Notes: generated by a model not told the origin, from the sequence alone. A stretch of DNA of 64,000 nt from Harmonia axyridis (GCF_914767665.1 NC_059506.1:3968001-4032000); one strand, 5' to 3'; shown: positions 23,411 to 34,370, counted from the stretch's first letter. Made by a program: numbers and translations.

Positions 23411-24427
23411 ATGTCAAACCCTAAACAAAAGAGAACAGCCGCTAAAGGCGCCCTTACACGTTTCACCACTTACTTCAATAACATTAAATCGCTCACACCC
23501 GATCAAATAAATATCTGTGAACTGCAAATCAGGTTAAATGCAGCTGAAAAGTTGATACATGATTTCAATAATGCTCAGTCGGAAATAGAATCCGCGGATC
23601 AACAATATGACGATAACATAGATACATTACACGCTACAGAACGTGAAACTTTCGAAAATCTCTTTTATACAGTCACAGCAAATGCTACGAAATTCATATT
23701 TGATTGCAATAACGATCAAAATTCAGCTAAGGCGTGTACCTCCAATCAAATTTCTACCAACGACATAAAATTACCTTCACTCAATTTACCTAACTTTGAT
23801 GGAGCATACGACCAATGGCTTTTTTTTCGGGATACTTTTATTTCAATAATTCACCAGAACTCTTCCTTGTCAAACATTCAAAAATTTCATTATTTGCGCC
23901 TTTCTTTGAAGGGTACTGCCGCAGAAACGATCAAAGCCTTAGAAATATCTGCTAATAACTATGATGTTGCCTGGAAACTCATCACTGAACGTTTTGAGAA
24001 CAAACAGATTTTAGTAAATAATCACATAAAGCATCTTTTCAATTTGCCTAACATTTTGAGAGAATCTAATCAAGGGCTTAGACAACTTTTAGATGGATTG
24101 CAAAAACACTTAAGAGCACTTGAAGCACTTAAACTTCCCATTGATAAATGGGATGCATTAATAATTTACCTAATATCGACAAAATTAGATCACGCTTCCA
24201 GGCGTGAATGGGAGCTATACAACAATTCGCCAAACTTACCGTCACTCAGTGAATTCATTGATTTCCTAAAGGGTCGCTGTAGATTTTTGGAATCTCTTGA
24301 GTTGAATAATGAAAATATGCAGCATAAGGTCCATAATAAACAACACACTAATATGAACGTAAAAACATCCAGATCGTTTGTGACCACTCATAATCATTCC
24401 TGTTCATTTTGCAAAATGATCACCTAA
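23411..24427 (+). CDS. gag: BEL/Pao Gag
   Basis: 338 residues. The N-terminal half is a charged helical region. The middle contains LPSLNLPNFDGAYDQWLFFR followed by KFHYLRLSLKGTAAETIKAL, the signature of the retrotransposon capsid domain (about residues 115-180). The frame ends just as the first zinc knuckle starts (HSCSFCK then two residues and stop). The rest of that knuckle (NDHLIYAC) lies in the pol frame, one base back. Gag forms the particle that packages the element RNA. The split is either one missing A in CAAAATGATC or a translational frameshift; I favour a base loss, since no strong slippery heptamer is visible. Confidence 0.93.
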   Translation: MSNPKQKRTAAKGALTRFTTYFNNIKSLTPDQINICELQIRLNAAEKLIHDFNNAQSEIESADQQYDDNIDTLHATERETFENLFYTVTANATKFIFDCNNDQNSAKACTSNQISTNDIKLPSLNLPNFDGAYDQWLFFRDTFISIIHQNSSLSNIQKFHYLRLSLKGTAAETIKALEISANNYDVAWKLITERFENKQILVNNHIKHLFNLPNILRESNQGLRQLLDGLQKHLRALEALKLPIDKWDALIIYLISTKLDHASRREWELYNNSPNLPSLSEFIDFLKGRCRFLESLELNNENMQHKVHNKQHTNMNVKTSRSFVTTHNHSCSFCKMIT

Positions 24428-27400
24428 TTTACGCTTGTCCCGAATTCTTGAAATTAGAATCCACTTCGAGATTGAATGAGACCAAACGATTGAGATTGTG
24501 TGTAAATTGTCTACGAGTGGGGCATTTAACAAGAGAGTGCAGATCTGCTGGTTGTCGAAAATGCAACAAACCTCACCACACTCTTCTTCACTTTAACAAT
24601 AGAGCAGACACTTCAACATCATCTGCATCTACACAACGCTCTTCCAATTCTGAAATTCAATCTACTGCATCTAGTTCACAACAAAATACTTCCGTGAATA
24701 ACTCTGAAATAGCTCTCACATCCACGAATACCTATATGAAACCCATTGTTCTACTTTCCACAGCACTTGTCGAAATCTTAGACAAACATGGTAATCCACA
24801 TGACTGCAAGGTTCTGCTCGACTCTGGATCACAGAGTAACTTTATATCCGAAAGAATATGCAAAATACTAGGTTTACAAATGAATAAAATTAATTTCTCT
24901 ATCTCTGGAATCAACCAAGTCAAGTCCAACATCAACTACACGACATTTGCAAACATTCACTCCAAAACAAACGATTATCAAACAACACTACCATGCTTCG
25001 TTCTCTCAAATATTGCTGGTAATTTGCCTTCCTTCACATTCAATAAAAATATTGTGAAACTCCCGCAAAATATTACTTTAGCTGATCCAAATTTCCATGA
25101 ATCCACCCCTGTTGATTTACTAATAGGAGCTGAAATCTTCTGGGAACTTGTCAGTATTGGTCAAATAAAACTTGGCAAAGGCCAACCAATTCTCCAAAAA
25201 ACCAAACTAGGTTGGATTCTTTCGGGACCAATTCAAACGAAAAAGCAAACAAATCCTGAATATCAGTGTAACCTCAGTATTAATACCCTCGAATTGAACG
25301 AACAACTCTGCAAGTTTTGGGAGATTGAACAATGTCCGGAAGTGAAGTACGTTTCCGAAGAGGAGAATGCTTGCGAAACTCACTTTAAACAAAACATAAC
25401 TCACAGACCTGATGGACATTTTTCAGTATCTCTTCCCCTAAAAGAATCACCTGTAAAACTGGGCGATTCAAAGACATCTTCTACCAACAGATTTCTTGCC
25501 CTGCAACGAAAACTACTTAAAAATCCAGAATTACAGGCCCAATATCATGATTTTATCAAAGAATATCTTACATTGAATCACATGTCTCTAACTGATAATC
25601 AAACGGACGAATCTGGTTTTTTCCTTCCCCACCATTGTGTCCTGAAAGACACCAGCTCTACCACAAAGCTACGTGTTGTCTTCGATGGCAGTGCAAAATC
25701 CTCTTCTGGTCTGTCCCTCAATGACATTTTGATGGTAGGTCCAACCATACAGGACGACTTATTCTCAATAGTTCTACGATTCAGAAGACATAAATTCGTT
25801 CTTAGTGCCGACATAACCAAGATGTATCGGCAGGTCTACATCAACCCCGAACATCGTTTTCTGCAAAAAATTCTTTGGCGTTTCAATCCAAATGAGAAAA
25901 TCTCAACCTTCACTCTCAACACTGCTACTTACGGAACTGCCTGTGCAGCTTTCCTGTCTATTCGATGCCTACATGAAGTGGCGTATCTTCATCAAGTTGA
26001 ATTTCCGAAAATTGCTTCAATCATACTGCAGGATTTTTATGTAGATGATCTACTTACTGGAAGTGATTCACTCGAAGAACTTCTTTACATAAAACGAATT
26101 TTATCCAATCTTCTTGAACAGCACGGTTTTACATTGAGAAAATGGGTATCAAACTTTCAAGAAATACAATCACAAGAAGACTTTCTACTCACCATCGGCA
26201 GTAGAGAACAAAATAAAACCTTAGGCTTACTATGGAACTCTTCCTCTGATGTTTTAACCTATACTATCTCCAGTAATAATTTTACCGAAAAAATCACAAA
26301 ACGTCAAATACTGTCATCCATTTGCCAAATTTTCGACCCACTCGGGCTTCTCTCACCTGCTACTATTGTTGCCAAGATCATCTTGCAACAACTGTGGAAA
26401 TTGAACATCTCTTGGGATGAAAGCATTCCCATGGATCTACATTCGAAATGGCTATCTTATCGTTCACATCTCAACAAACTGAATGAGATTAAATTCCCTC
26501 GACATATTCAATGCAGCGATTCTACTTCTATAGAACTACACGGTTTCTGTGACGCCTCAGAAGCTGCATATGGGGCATGTGTATTCATTCGTTCTATTGA
26601 TGCTTTCGGCAATTATACTTGCAACATTCTTTGTGCAAAAACTAGAGTTGCACCTTTAAAACAAATCACAATACCCAAACTGGAGCTTTGTGGAGCCACA
26701 CTGTTGTCTGATCTCATGAACAAGGTGAAGGACTCAATCAAAATATCATTCAATAAAACATACTATTGGAGCGACTCCACAATCGTATTAGCTTGGATAA
26801 GATCTTCTCCGAGTTTATTGAAAACCTTTGTTGCCAACAGAGTAGCTCAAATTCAGAATTTAACCGATCCCGATTGTTGGAATTACATAAACACCTCAGA
26901 AAATCCCGCAGACTTACTGTCACGAGGAGTACCCCCTACAAAACTCATTAATTCCAGTCTTTGGTTCCATGGTCCCAAGTGGCTTGTCCACTCGGACAGC
27001 GATTGGCCAATGAATGAACTTTCAATCCCTACACCAAATGATCTTCCCGAAATGAAACATATAAAAACTTTTCTCAGTATCGATCAAAACTTCCTGGAAA
27101 ATATCGGCAGATTTTCATCCTTCTTGAAATTACAAAGGACATTCGCCTGGATAGTTCGTTTTAAAAATAACCTCAAGACTGAACCCAATTCCAGAAAACT
27201 TGGTGTTTTAATGCCTTCAGAACTCCAAGAATCCTTGAATCTATTGATACGCATTGTCCAAAGGCACGCTTTCCCTCAAGATCATAATGCTCTTTCCAAG
27301 GGACACAACGTCAATTACAAAGGTAATCTCGCAAGTCTGAACCCATTCTTGGACAGTGAACAAATCATCAGAGTTGGTGGTAGAATACAAAATTCGGACT

Positions 27401-28572
27401 TCCCCTTCCGCAAAAAACACCTAGCCGTGCTACCAGCCAACAATCATTTCACGACTCTTTTAGCTCGACATGAACATATTCGCCTATTGCATGCCGGTCC
27501 ACAGCTATTATTAGCATCTCTAAGAGAAAGATACTGGCCAATCTCTGGTCGAAATCTCGTAAGGAAGGTCGTACACGAATGTACACGATGTTTTCGCTTC
27601 CAAGCGAAACCCGAACAATATCTTATGGGTAATCTTCCCAAAGAACGAGTTTCGCCATCGCGTCCATTCTCGATATCTGGCATTGACTATGCAGGTCCAT
27701 TTTCAATCAGAGACAGAAAAACAAAAAATTATAAAACTACGAAGGCTTATATAGCTCTTTTTGTATGTCTCAGTGTTAAGGCAATTCATCTAGAGGTTGT
27801 GAGTGATCTAACCTCCGAATGTTTTTTAGCTGCTTTGAGGAGATTTTTTGCGAGACGTGGAAAATCGGCTACCTTATTTTCAGATAATGGCACTACATTT
27901 GTAGGGGCGAATAATGAAATAAAAAACTTCTTTAAACATAATAGTGAAATCATTGCAAACAATTTAACCTCTGAAGGAATTTGCTGGAACTTCATTCCGG
28001 CAAAGGCACCCCACTTTGGTGGTATTTGGGAGGCTGGTGTAAAATCAGTGAAACATCATCTATATAGGGTGATGGGAGATTCAAAATTAACCTACGAAGA
28101 ATTTTCTACGGTATTATGTCAAATAGAATCTTGCTTGAATTCCCGCCCACTTTATCCTCTTTCTAATGACCCAAATGATACATTACCTCTCACCCCTGCG
28201 CATTTCTTAATTGGTGGATCTTTAAACACCATACCTGACCACAATTTGCTAGATACGAAAATGAATCGTCTCTCACGATTCCAAAGATGCCAGCAAATTC
28301 TGCAACACTTCTGGACCAAATGGAAAAATGAATACATATCCAGCTTGCAACAGCGTACGAAATGGAAGGAGCGCTGCAATGATTTGCTGAAGATTGGTGT
28401 TCTCGTACTGTGCAAGGAAGATGGGCTTCCCCCTCTAAAATGGAGAATTGGGAGAGTCATCGAGATCCATCCGGGAAAAGACAACATCGTCCGAGCCGTC
28501 ACCATCAAAACCGCCACTGGTATCTTCAAACGACCAGCGGTGAAACTGTGTGTCCTACCAAATCAAGAATAG
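24409..28572 (+). CDS. pol: BEL/Pao Pol polyprotein
   Basis: 1,387 residues in one frame. Order: zinc knuckles (NDHLIYAC completing the first, then CVNCLRVGHLTREC); an aspartic protease with LLDSGSQSNF near residue 140; reverse transcriptase with VVFDGSAKSSSGLSLND, LSADITKMYRQV and FYVDDLL near residue 545; RNase H with FCDASEAAYGA near 713, KLELCGATLL and YYWSDSTIVLAWI; and integrase with the HHCC region around 1022-1060, GIDYAGPF near 1091, FSDNGTTFVGA near 1157 and HFGGIWEAGVKS near 1205. All catalytic boxes look intact. The first Met is internal to the zinc-knuckle region and need not be the true start. Nothing suggests host use; it is an element gene. Confidence 0.95.
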   Translation: MQNDHLIYACPEFLKLESTSRLNETKRLRLCVNCLRVGHLTRECRSAGCRKCNKPHHTLLHFNNRADTSTSSASTQRSSNSEIQSTASSSQQNTSVNNSEIALTSTNTYMKPIVLLSTALVEILDKHGNPHDCKVLLDSGSQSNFISERICKILGLQMNKINFSISGINQVKSNINYTTFANIHSKTNDYQTTLPCFVLSNIAGNLPSFTFNKNIVKLPQNITLADPNFHESTPVDLLIGAEIFWELVSIGQIKLGKGQPILQKTKLGWILSGPIQTKKQTNPEYQCNLSINTLELNEQLCKFWEIEQCPEVKYVSEEENACETHFKQNITHRPDGHFSVSLPLKESPVKLGDSKTSSTNRFLALQRKLLKNPELQAQYHDFIKEYLTLNHMSLTDNQTDESGFFLPHHCVLKDTSSTTKLRVVFDGSAKSSSGLSLNDILMVGPTIQDDLFSIVLRFRRHKFVLSADITKMYRQVYINPEHRFLQKILWRFNPNEKISTFTLNTATYGTACAAFLSIRCLHEVAYLHQVEFPKIASIILQDFYVDDLLTGSDSLEELLYIKRILSNLLEQHGFTLRKWVSNFQEIQSQEDFLLTIGSREQNKTLGLLWNSSSDVLTYTISSNNFTEKITKRQILSSICQIFDPLGLLSPATIVAKIILQQLWKLNISWDESIPMDLHSKWLSYRSHLNKLNEIKFPRHIQCSDSTSIELHGFCDASEAAYGACVFIRSIDAFGNYTCNILCAKTRVAPLKQITIPKLELCGATLLSDLMNKVKDSIKISFNKTYYWSDSTIVLAWIRSSPSLLKTFVANRVAQIQNLTDPDCWNYINTSENPADLLSRGVPPTKLINSSLWFHGPKWLVHSDSDWPMNELSIPTPNDLPEMKHIKTFLSIDQNFLENIGRFSSFLKLQRTFAWIVRFKNNLKTEPNSRKLGVLMPSELQESLNLLIRIVQRHAFPQDHNALSKGHNVNYKGNLASLNPFLDSEQIIRVGGRIQNSDFPFRKKHLAVLPANNHFTTLLARHEHIRLLHAGPQLLLASLRERYWPISGRNLVRKVVHECTRCFRFQAKPEQYLMGNLPKERVSPSRPFSISGIDYAGPFSIRDRKTKNYKTTKAYIALFVCLSVKAIHLEVVSDLTSECFLAALRRFFARRGKSATLFSDNGTTFVGANNEIKNFFKHNSEIIANNLTSEGICWNFIPAKAPHFGGIWEAGVKSVKHHLYRVMGDSKLTYEEFSTVLCQIESCLNSRPLYPLSNDPNDTLPLTPAHFLIGGSLNTIPDHNLLDTKMNRLSRFQRCQQILQHFWTKWKNEYISSLQQRTKWKERCNDLLKIGVLVLCKEDGLPPLKWRIGRVIEIHPGKDNIVRAVTIKTATGIFKRPAVKLCVLPNQE

Positions 28573-28612
28573 CCTTATTTAAAGCCTGGAGGCTTTCAAG
28601 GGGGGCGGTATA

Positions 28613-28876
28613 TGTTAGAGCCCATTCATTCTACATCGCAACAACGCTGACCCAAGCGAGACGTCGATGCTAGCGAGGAGACGAGAGGAGGGAAGAAAGC
28701 ATGCATCGACAAGAACCGCGCTATTAAGGCATTCGTCTAATATACTCTCTAACGTAAACATGTACACAGCTTTCACGTTGAAATAAACGTAATTATTCCA
28801 TATTTGTTTTTTTTAATAATACAAATAATTCAGAAAAAGTGGTGTTGTATTCACATATATAACACACACAAAAACA
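28613..28876 (+). repeat. 3' LTR of the BEL/Pao element
   Basis: 264 bp, nearly identical to the 5' LTR and followed by the GGAAC target duplication. Confidence 0.95.
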
Positions 28877-28881
28877 GGAAC

Positions 28882-29430
28882 AAACCAATAACTCTCTACT
28901 GAAATATTCAGAAAGAGTTGAGATGATTCATGCATACCTCTAAGCTGTTCGTTATGCAAAATTATTTATTCATTTATGATTCCAAAGAAAATTGAACAAT
29001 TCTACGGTCATATAAAAAGAGTTTCTGTTAGGTCCTCAAGTTATTCTTCAGATTGATCTTATGGTTCAATCGTGATTGTCAATATGAAACGCAATTCGTT
29101 GTTGTGAACTGAATCAATAAGTTTTGGTTCGCACAACAATTTTGAATTATATTAGGGAGCTGAAAGTGTCAATAAATATCAGCATTTATTGTTATTCAAT
29201 ATCAGTGAAGAATTTTCTCCAGCAGGGTCAGGTAAGAACATAACATAGACAGGCTTTCTACGTTTTTCTGGAATGATTCGTATGGAAATTATTCAAATGA
29301 ATTGTGCCTGCAATCCTGCACTTTGAGGTTATAAGGAGCAATAAAATAATAAAAAACTCATTAAAAATTCATCATTTTATTTCTATTTTTTCCTGTTTGA
29401 ATTCATTATCCTGCATTGAAGACACTTTCA
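28882..29430. other. Downstream flank of gene E, no other gene
   Basis: AT-rich sequence. It holds the 3' untranslated region of the minus-strand gene E. TTTATT near 29,373 is the complement of a poly-A signal, about 55 bp past the stop. Confidence 0.5.
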
Positions 29431-30465
29431 CTAATAGGGTTCCCTATCCACTGATGAAGTGGGATCTCTCTCTTTTTGGACCTACGAAAATTCAACTATC
29501 AACACATGCATTCTGCTACGATAGTAAATGAAAGATTAATTCATCGTTCAAAAATAAAATATTCGACCTAATTTCTGGCGAAAAAAATGCTATATCTTGA
29601 ATATAATCCAAAGAAATGGTTTTCAAAGTGGTTTAAATCAATTGAGTATTGAGAATGAATTTGATGAATTCAGATTTTATAGGTATGATTCTTCCTTGTA
29701 CCATCTATATTTTAGGTGCAGAGACTATGAGAAAAATCAAAAACATTTATCATTTATACCTTTACGATTGAGTCGACAACTTTAACTTTTTTTCCTTGGT
29801 TGTCTCTGACTTCCGAAGTTGTAGATTGGGAGGTAACAGTATTCTGCAATAGAAAAAATAATAATATAGAATTAATTTTTCTGAAATTATAAAGTTTGTA
29901 AGTTTTCATTGTGAATTTTAGTTCTGACAAAAACATCAATTTGAATGTAGGTACGGATAAATTGAAGGATATATCCAATTGGTGTCTTTGAGGAACAAGG
30001 AATACCAAGATCCTGTTTCAATCTGAATGAAAATTTGTAAATACATCAAGTGTAAGGGACTTATATCCTTTTGTGTTCTTTATTCACGTTGTGATCCTTA
30101 TAAAAAATTTTCAAATTTCCTCTTTTTTGTGCTGAGTGACCCACATTTATAGGTTTTGTGTGGTTTTTCGGTTATGATATGAGATATGACGTGCTTCCTT
30201 TTGAGCGCTCGATCTTTGAACCGCTCGCTCTATCATTTAGTCTCAATGTCTATAATTTTTCAATTTTGAGCAACGAATGGTCTCAGACTCAATGATTACA
30301 AAAACGTCCCTAACCTTTTTCTTTGGGTGCCTCCTTCATTATATACATAATATCTTTTACTAAATAAATGATTGAAAGTTAATATCAATATAAAATATTT
30401 TCAAAAAACAAACTTACTACTGCCACTAAAACAAGCAATAATATCACAAATGCTGTTGGCTTCAT
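29431..30465 (-). CDS. Small secreted peptide, gene E (3 exons)
   Basis: Minus-strand exons 30465-30418, 29843-29760 and 29481-29431, phase 0, give 60 residues. Exon 1 is MKPTAFVILLLVLVAV. Exon 2 begins NTVTSQSTTSEVRD and ends KKVKVVDSIVK, before a GTATAA donor (weaker than the usual GTAAGT). Exon 3 reads VQKERDPTSSVDREPY and stops. It shares its exon-2 start (NTVTSQ) with gene D, pointing to a recent common ancestor. There are no cysteines, and the tail is more acidic than in D. At about 1 kb it is the most compact gene of the cluster, with no transposon in its introns. It is flanked by the BEL element on one side. Confidence 0.8.
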
Positions 30466-30478
30466 TTTGACTTTCGAA

Positions 30479-30585
30479 TAATCACCCTTGAGATTCGATT
30501 TCTTAAATACTCAAATCATTCGAAACAAAATTAGAAATTCGATATAAAATGCAAATATATTATCAAAACGTGATTGTTACAATGA
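30479..30585 (-). promoter_or_regulatory. Gene E promoter
   Basis: On the minus strand CAATCACGTTTTGATAATA is followed after about 50 bp by TATTTAAG (from 30509). No TCAGT-like initiator is visible at +30, so this core promoter is weaker than that of A, C or D. Confidence 0.65.
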
Positions 30586-30599
30586 TTGTATTCGCGATT

Positions 30600-31404
30600 A
30601 AAAAATGATAGGTATTCTTTTCAGGTTTTATTGAATTTTTAACATTTATTATTCACACAAACATCAGTCATCGAAGGAAAAAAAACGAAGATTATATACA
30701 ATTTTTTTAATTCAGTTCTTACATTTGATATTTTCATTTATATTTTATATTTAGATGCTCCATTGCTCATTAATTGCGTTGTTTAAAATTTCGTATTTAC
30801 TCTTTCTAATTCCAATAATTTATATTTCCAGTTATTTTCACCTGAAGAAGTAGTTTTCAAACAGTAATAGAATAAAAGCAATGTTATTCGTTCAAGTAAC
30901 CTCAATAGAAAAGTTTTGAACATTTGAAAACATATTGTGAAAGTCTGAATGAATCTATTGAAATACTGAAACACTTATGGATATTGGAGAAGTGGTCCAA
31001 TAGATAGATATATGTCAATTAGGAAAATTTCATACAAGATAAAAGAATTAAAAAAAACTTCTACAATTAAAAAAAACTTCACAAATAAACATGAGTACCC
31101 CACTGTTGAAACAATAAAATGTGCTAGAATGCAAACAAAATATCCACAACACGACATGAAATCCAATGCAACCAGTGAGACACAGCATAATATGTTGTTA
31201 TCCGGCATCATTAGATGTTATCAATTTGTGTACGATCTTCCTATCTAGATCAAGCATATATAAATAATCATCATGACTCATGAAAATTCATTAGATATAC
31301 ACCAAATCCTGTGAAACTTGATTCATTATATAGCAGATCCAACCAATTATTAGTTTTTAGTTATACTTTATAAATATATTGGAGTGCCCAATTTAAAATC
31401 ATTC
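30600..31404. other. Intergenic, no gene recognised
   Basis: Strongly AT-rich. Two overlapping frames on opposite strands near 31,000 are low-complexity and show no domain. Confidence 0.5.
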
Positions 31405-32294
31405 AATGGACTAGTTTTCATTTTTTTTTGTTAAGGATTAATTCTAAAAATTTAAGTAAAATGAAACAAAAATGTGGAAGAATCATTGAAATATCTCTAG
31501 AAATGAAAAAGTTATGGGACTTTGAAGTTGCGCTTGGAAGAATAATTTCATAGTACGTGTAAGTGGCGTGACGTCACACACTAGACGACTGGTATTCGCA
31601 GAGTGCTTACGAATTCATTGGTGTACAATCCCTTGTGCCGTTCGTGTCGCGTTTTGTTCGTTACGCGATGGCTGAAATAACTTACTATATACATACATAT
31701 AAATTACTTTTTTCTCTTTTTACTTTTTACTCCTCACATAAATATGTTTGGCCACCGATAGACTTCAACAACCTGTACTCAACTACAAACTGTTTATGAA
31801 AAGTTTTTTAAATAAATCATTGTTATAAGTTGAACCATGATGAAGCAAACTCAAAAGTAGATACTTACTTGAAAAGTTCAACTCCTTTTATTTCAGCACT
31901 GACATAAGATGGATTTGAAGAAAAAAACTCCATCACTGCGAATATATCTATTTTAGGCAAATTGTCACTTTGTCCTTCCACGAAGCCTTCTTCCATTATG
32001 GTGACATAAAAACAAAACTCGAGTTAAAACTACACTGTACAACTACAAACGGCGCGAGAGCCTTGGCACAGCTAAGTATTTAAACGTAATTTATGGTGTA
32101 TCGATCACAGGCAAGTGCAGTGACGTCACAGACCAAAGACGTTCCGCGCTAAAATACGTAAATTTAAATAATCTATTTCTCAGTCATTTATTGATGGATT
32201 TTCAAAACTTTTTCACTGATTTATCAGTTTTGCTCTATATTTTAATTCTATCGTGTCAAATATAGTATTATCAACATCACTAAACTAGTCCATT
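31405..32294. mobile_element. Possible non-autonomous TIR element (890 bp)
   Basis: AATGGACTAGTTT at the left end is mirrored by AAACTAGTCCATT at the right. ATTC flanks both sides (31401-31404 and 32295-32298), a plausible 4-bp target duplication. TGACGTCAC occurs in each half (about 31,570 and 32,123). The inverted repeat is only 13 bp and there is no coding content. Confidence 0.45.
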
Positions 32295-32771
32295 ATTCAG
32301 CTGAACAAATCCTCATAACAAAATTCATGTACCTATTACTGTATTCTTTAGGTATTTTTCTCCGTTATGATGGTTTTTCTTTGGAATCCATAGATCTGAA
32401 TTATTATCATTCTTATTTTTTCTCCAAAATTTCTACCCCGTTCTTATAATAAATTAATATTTCTCTCCTCATAGGCATCGACAAGGAGGGGCAGGGGGGT
32501 GCCACCGCCTCCACTAGATACTCGACTTTTTCAAAACCTTAAAAAAATTTACGATCGACCAATCCCAGCATCCGTCGACAACATCGTCGGCTTTAGAGGA
32601 AGTATTTTTGTAGGATGCTTTCAACCACTATATACAACCTACTTAATTGGTAGTGGTAATAAAATTCGAGCTACCGATCAGTGGATTTCCAAGATGAAAT
32701 CCTTAATATTAGTAAAATAGTAATCATTAGTGTGGCGAAGTACTGAAAAGGGATATCATTGATAAAGTGAA

Positions 32772-33098
32772 AGAGGAAGAGCATACAGCATATTAGCAGA
32801 TGAAACGGCAGACATTTCAGGAAAAGAACAAGAAGAATCTATTAGAGTTATATTCCAATTATATTTTGATGCAAACTGTTACAGAGTTCAAGAAGATTTT
32901 GTTGGTTTTGTCGAATCAGAAGGTCTGGACGTGAAGTATATCTCAAAGGCAATTGATCAGTTTGTATGGCTCGTGTGTGGATTTTCAGTTACATGCAGTA
33001 AAACCTCGAGCTCCTTGTCTCCGTTAGTGGCCGATTTTACCCTCTCTCAAGTACAAAAAATTATGCTTGACATCTCCTGTTTCTACAAATCTGTTTAA
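32772..33098 (+). pseudogene. hAT-related (DUF4371-type) transposase fragment
   Basis: The plus frame reads AYSILADETADISGKEQEES, then YRVQEDFVGFVESEGLDVKY. This is the conserved ADEtaDIS...EDFVGF region of the DUF4371/hAT-like proteins found in ZMYM1-like and transposase ORFs. The frame then diverges (VCGFSVTCSKTSSS) and stops. There is no zinc finger, dimerisation domain or terminal repeat, so it is a truncated relic. Confidence 0.68.
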
Positions 33099-33219
33099 TA
33101 GCCTCCGAAAAATCGACTCATGTTGATGTCTTCTTTCGAGATATTCGACAGCATAGGATCGACTGGTTAATAAACATCATCGGCGCATAAACAACATTAT
33201 CGGCGCTAAAAAAAGAAAG

Positions 33220-34362
33220 ATGGCGTCAAGAAGTAATGTTGTTTCTGGAGTGAGTTGTAAAAAGTGCTCAAAAGATGTGAAAGTATATATTGTTTGTGGA
33301 AAATGTTCGTCTTCATATCACCCCAGTTGTGTACTCAAAATTGGTGGTACATACGTAAACTCTGAGGGTGTGGTAATCTGCTGTGAGGACCTGAACAAGA
33401 AACTTTGTGCATATGAGAGCCAAAATGAAGAAATTAATACTCTTAAGAAAAGACTATCAAACATAAATGAATCCTTGTATGAAATATCAATAACAAAGGA
33501 ATTAAATGACGATAAAAGCGTGGAATTGGCTGAACTCAATACGGATGTTAGTTGTGACAGAGTTGACATGAGAGAGGAAGAGGCGAAAAAAGACAGTTCA
33601 AAATACCTGGAAATTATTATCGAACAGAAAGATATCCTTATTTCGGAACTTCGGGATAAAATAGATCTACTCAAAAAACATATAGGTCTTTTAAATGCAC
33701 TCCGGTTTGAGAATGAGAAAAAAAGTTCAAAACAATCCATATCGCAAGTGTCGGAAGAGGCGCCATTGTTGAACGTCAAAACAAACAATCATGCTAATAT
33801 GGAGAAACCTGTAACGAATAAGGTGAAATCTGTAACAAGTAAGAAGAAGGATAAAATCAGAGACCCAATAATAACACAACCGGTCAACATATGCGATCCA
33901 GAGGTCAAGCAAACTTCTGTAACAGCCAGCAATATAAATAAGATCGTTGAAAAATTGGGGGATATAGATGGTGCCACGTATCTGGGAAGCAATGAAAAGC
34001 GCAGAAGAAGAACTAACGAAAGAAAATTTACAGGTGGTCGAATAATTACAGGCAGCAGGGATGATGGAGAAGAGTTCAAAGGAGCTGAACGTCTTGCTTG
34101 GCTATACGTTGGCAATGTAAACAGGAACACGACGGAAGAAAACATACGGAAATTTTTAGAATGTCAGTTTAATAATGAAACTTTTTTAATAGAAGAAATA
34201 AAGAAACATGAAACTAACCATAGTAAAAATAAATCTTTTAAAGTAGGTTTCAGTTTTAAAATTTTGGAAAATTTGACCCAACATGACATCTGGCCCAGGG
34301 GAGTTGTGATAAGAAGGTATAATTTTTTCCGCTACAACAGAAACAAACTGATAGCAAATTAA
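33220..34362 (+). CDS. LINE ORF1 protein (zinc finger plus coiled coil)
   Basis: 380 residues. Residues about 12-60 form a PHD-like zinc finger (CKKCSKDVKVYIVCGKCSSS then YHPSCV and later ICC). Residues about 65-165 are a charged coiled coil (ISELRDKIDLLKKHIGLL). A basic low-complexity stretch follows. The last 90 residues contain RLAWLYVGNVNRNTTEENIR, which resembles an RNA-binding RRM-like fold. This arrangement is known from insect CR1-type elements, where ORF1 binds element RNA. The ATG at 33220 is the first in frame and follows AAAGAAAG. ORF2 starts 8 bp past the stop, so reinitiation or coupling is plausible. Confidence 0.85.
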   Translation: MASRSNVVSGVSCKKCSKDVKVYIVCGKCSSSYHPSCVLKIGGTYVNSEGVVICCEDLNKKLCAYESQNEEINTLKKRLSNINESLYEISITKELNDDKSVELAELNTDVSCDRVDMREEEAKKDSSKYLEIIIEQKDILISELRDKIDLLKKHIGLLNALRFENEKKSSKQSISQVSEEAPLLNVKTNNHANMEKPVTNKVKSVTSKKKDKIRDPIITQPVNICDPEVKQTSVTASNINKIVEKLGDIDGATYLGSNEKRRRRTNERKFTGGRIITGSRDDGEEFKGAERLAWLYVGNVNRNTTEENIRKFLECQFNNETFLIEEIKKHETNHSKNKSFKVGFSFKILENLTQHDIWPRGVVIRRYNFFRYNRNKLIAN

Positions 34363-34370
34363 CTGAACCA

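Larger units (their letters stand above)
22814..28876 (+). mobile_element. BEL/Pao LTR retrotransposon, near full length
   Basis: LTRs at 22814-23078 and 28613-28876 begin TGTTAGAGCCC and end CAAAAACA. I see two differences between them, one a single-base gap, so insertion was recent. The target duplication GGAAC flanks both ends (22809-22813 and 28877-28881). A primer-binding candidate starting TGGTCCTTCGAGCC follows the 5' LTR at 23081, and a purine tract AAGGGGGGCGG precedes the 3' LTR. Gag and pol lie in two frames overlapping by 19 nt. Confidence 0.97.

Noticed and set aside
24732..28529. Numerous 60-125-residue minus-strand frames across pol
   Set aside because: They are shadows of the long BEL/Pao pol frame.
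31012..31248. Overlapping 78-residue frames on both strands
   Set aside because: Low-complexity, AT-driven composition with no conserved motif.
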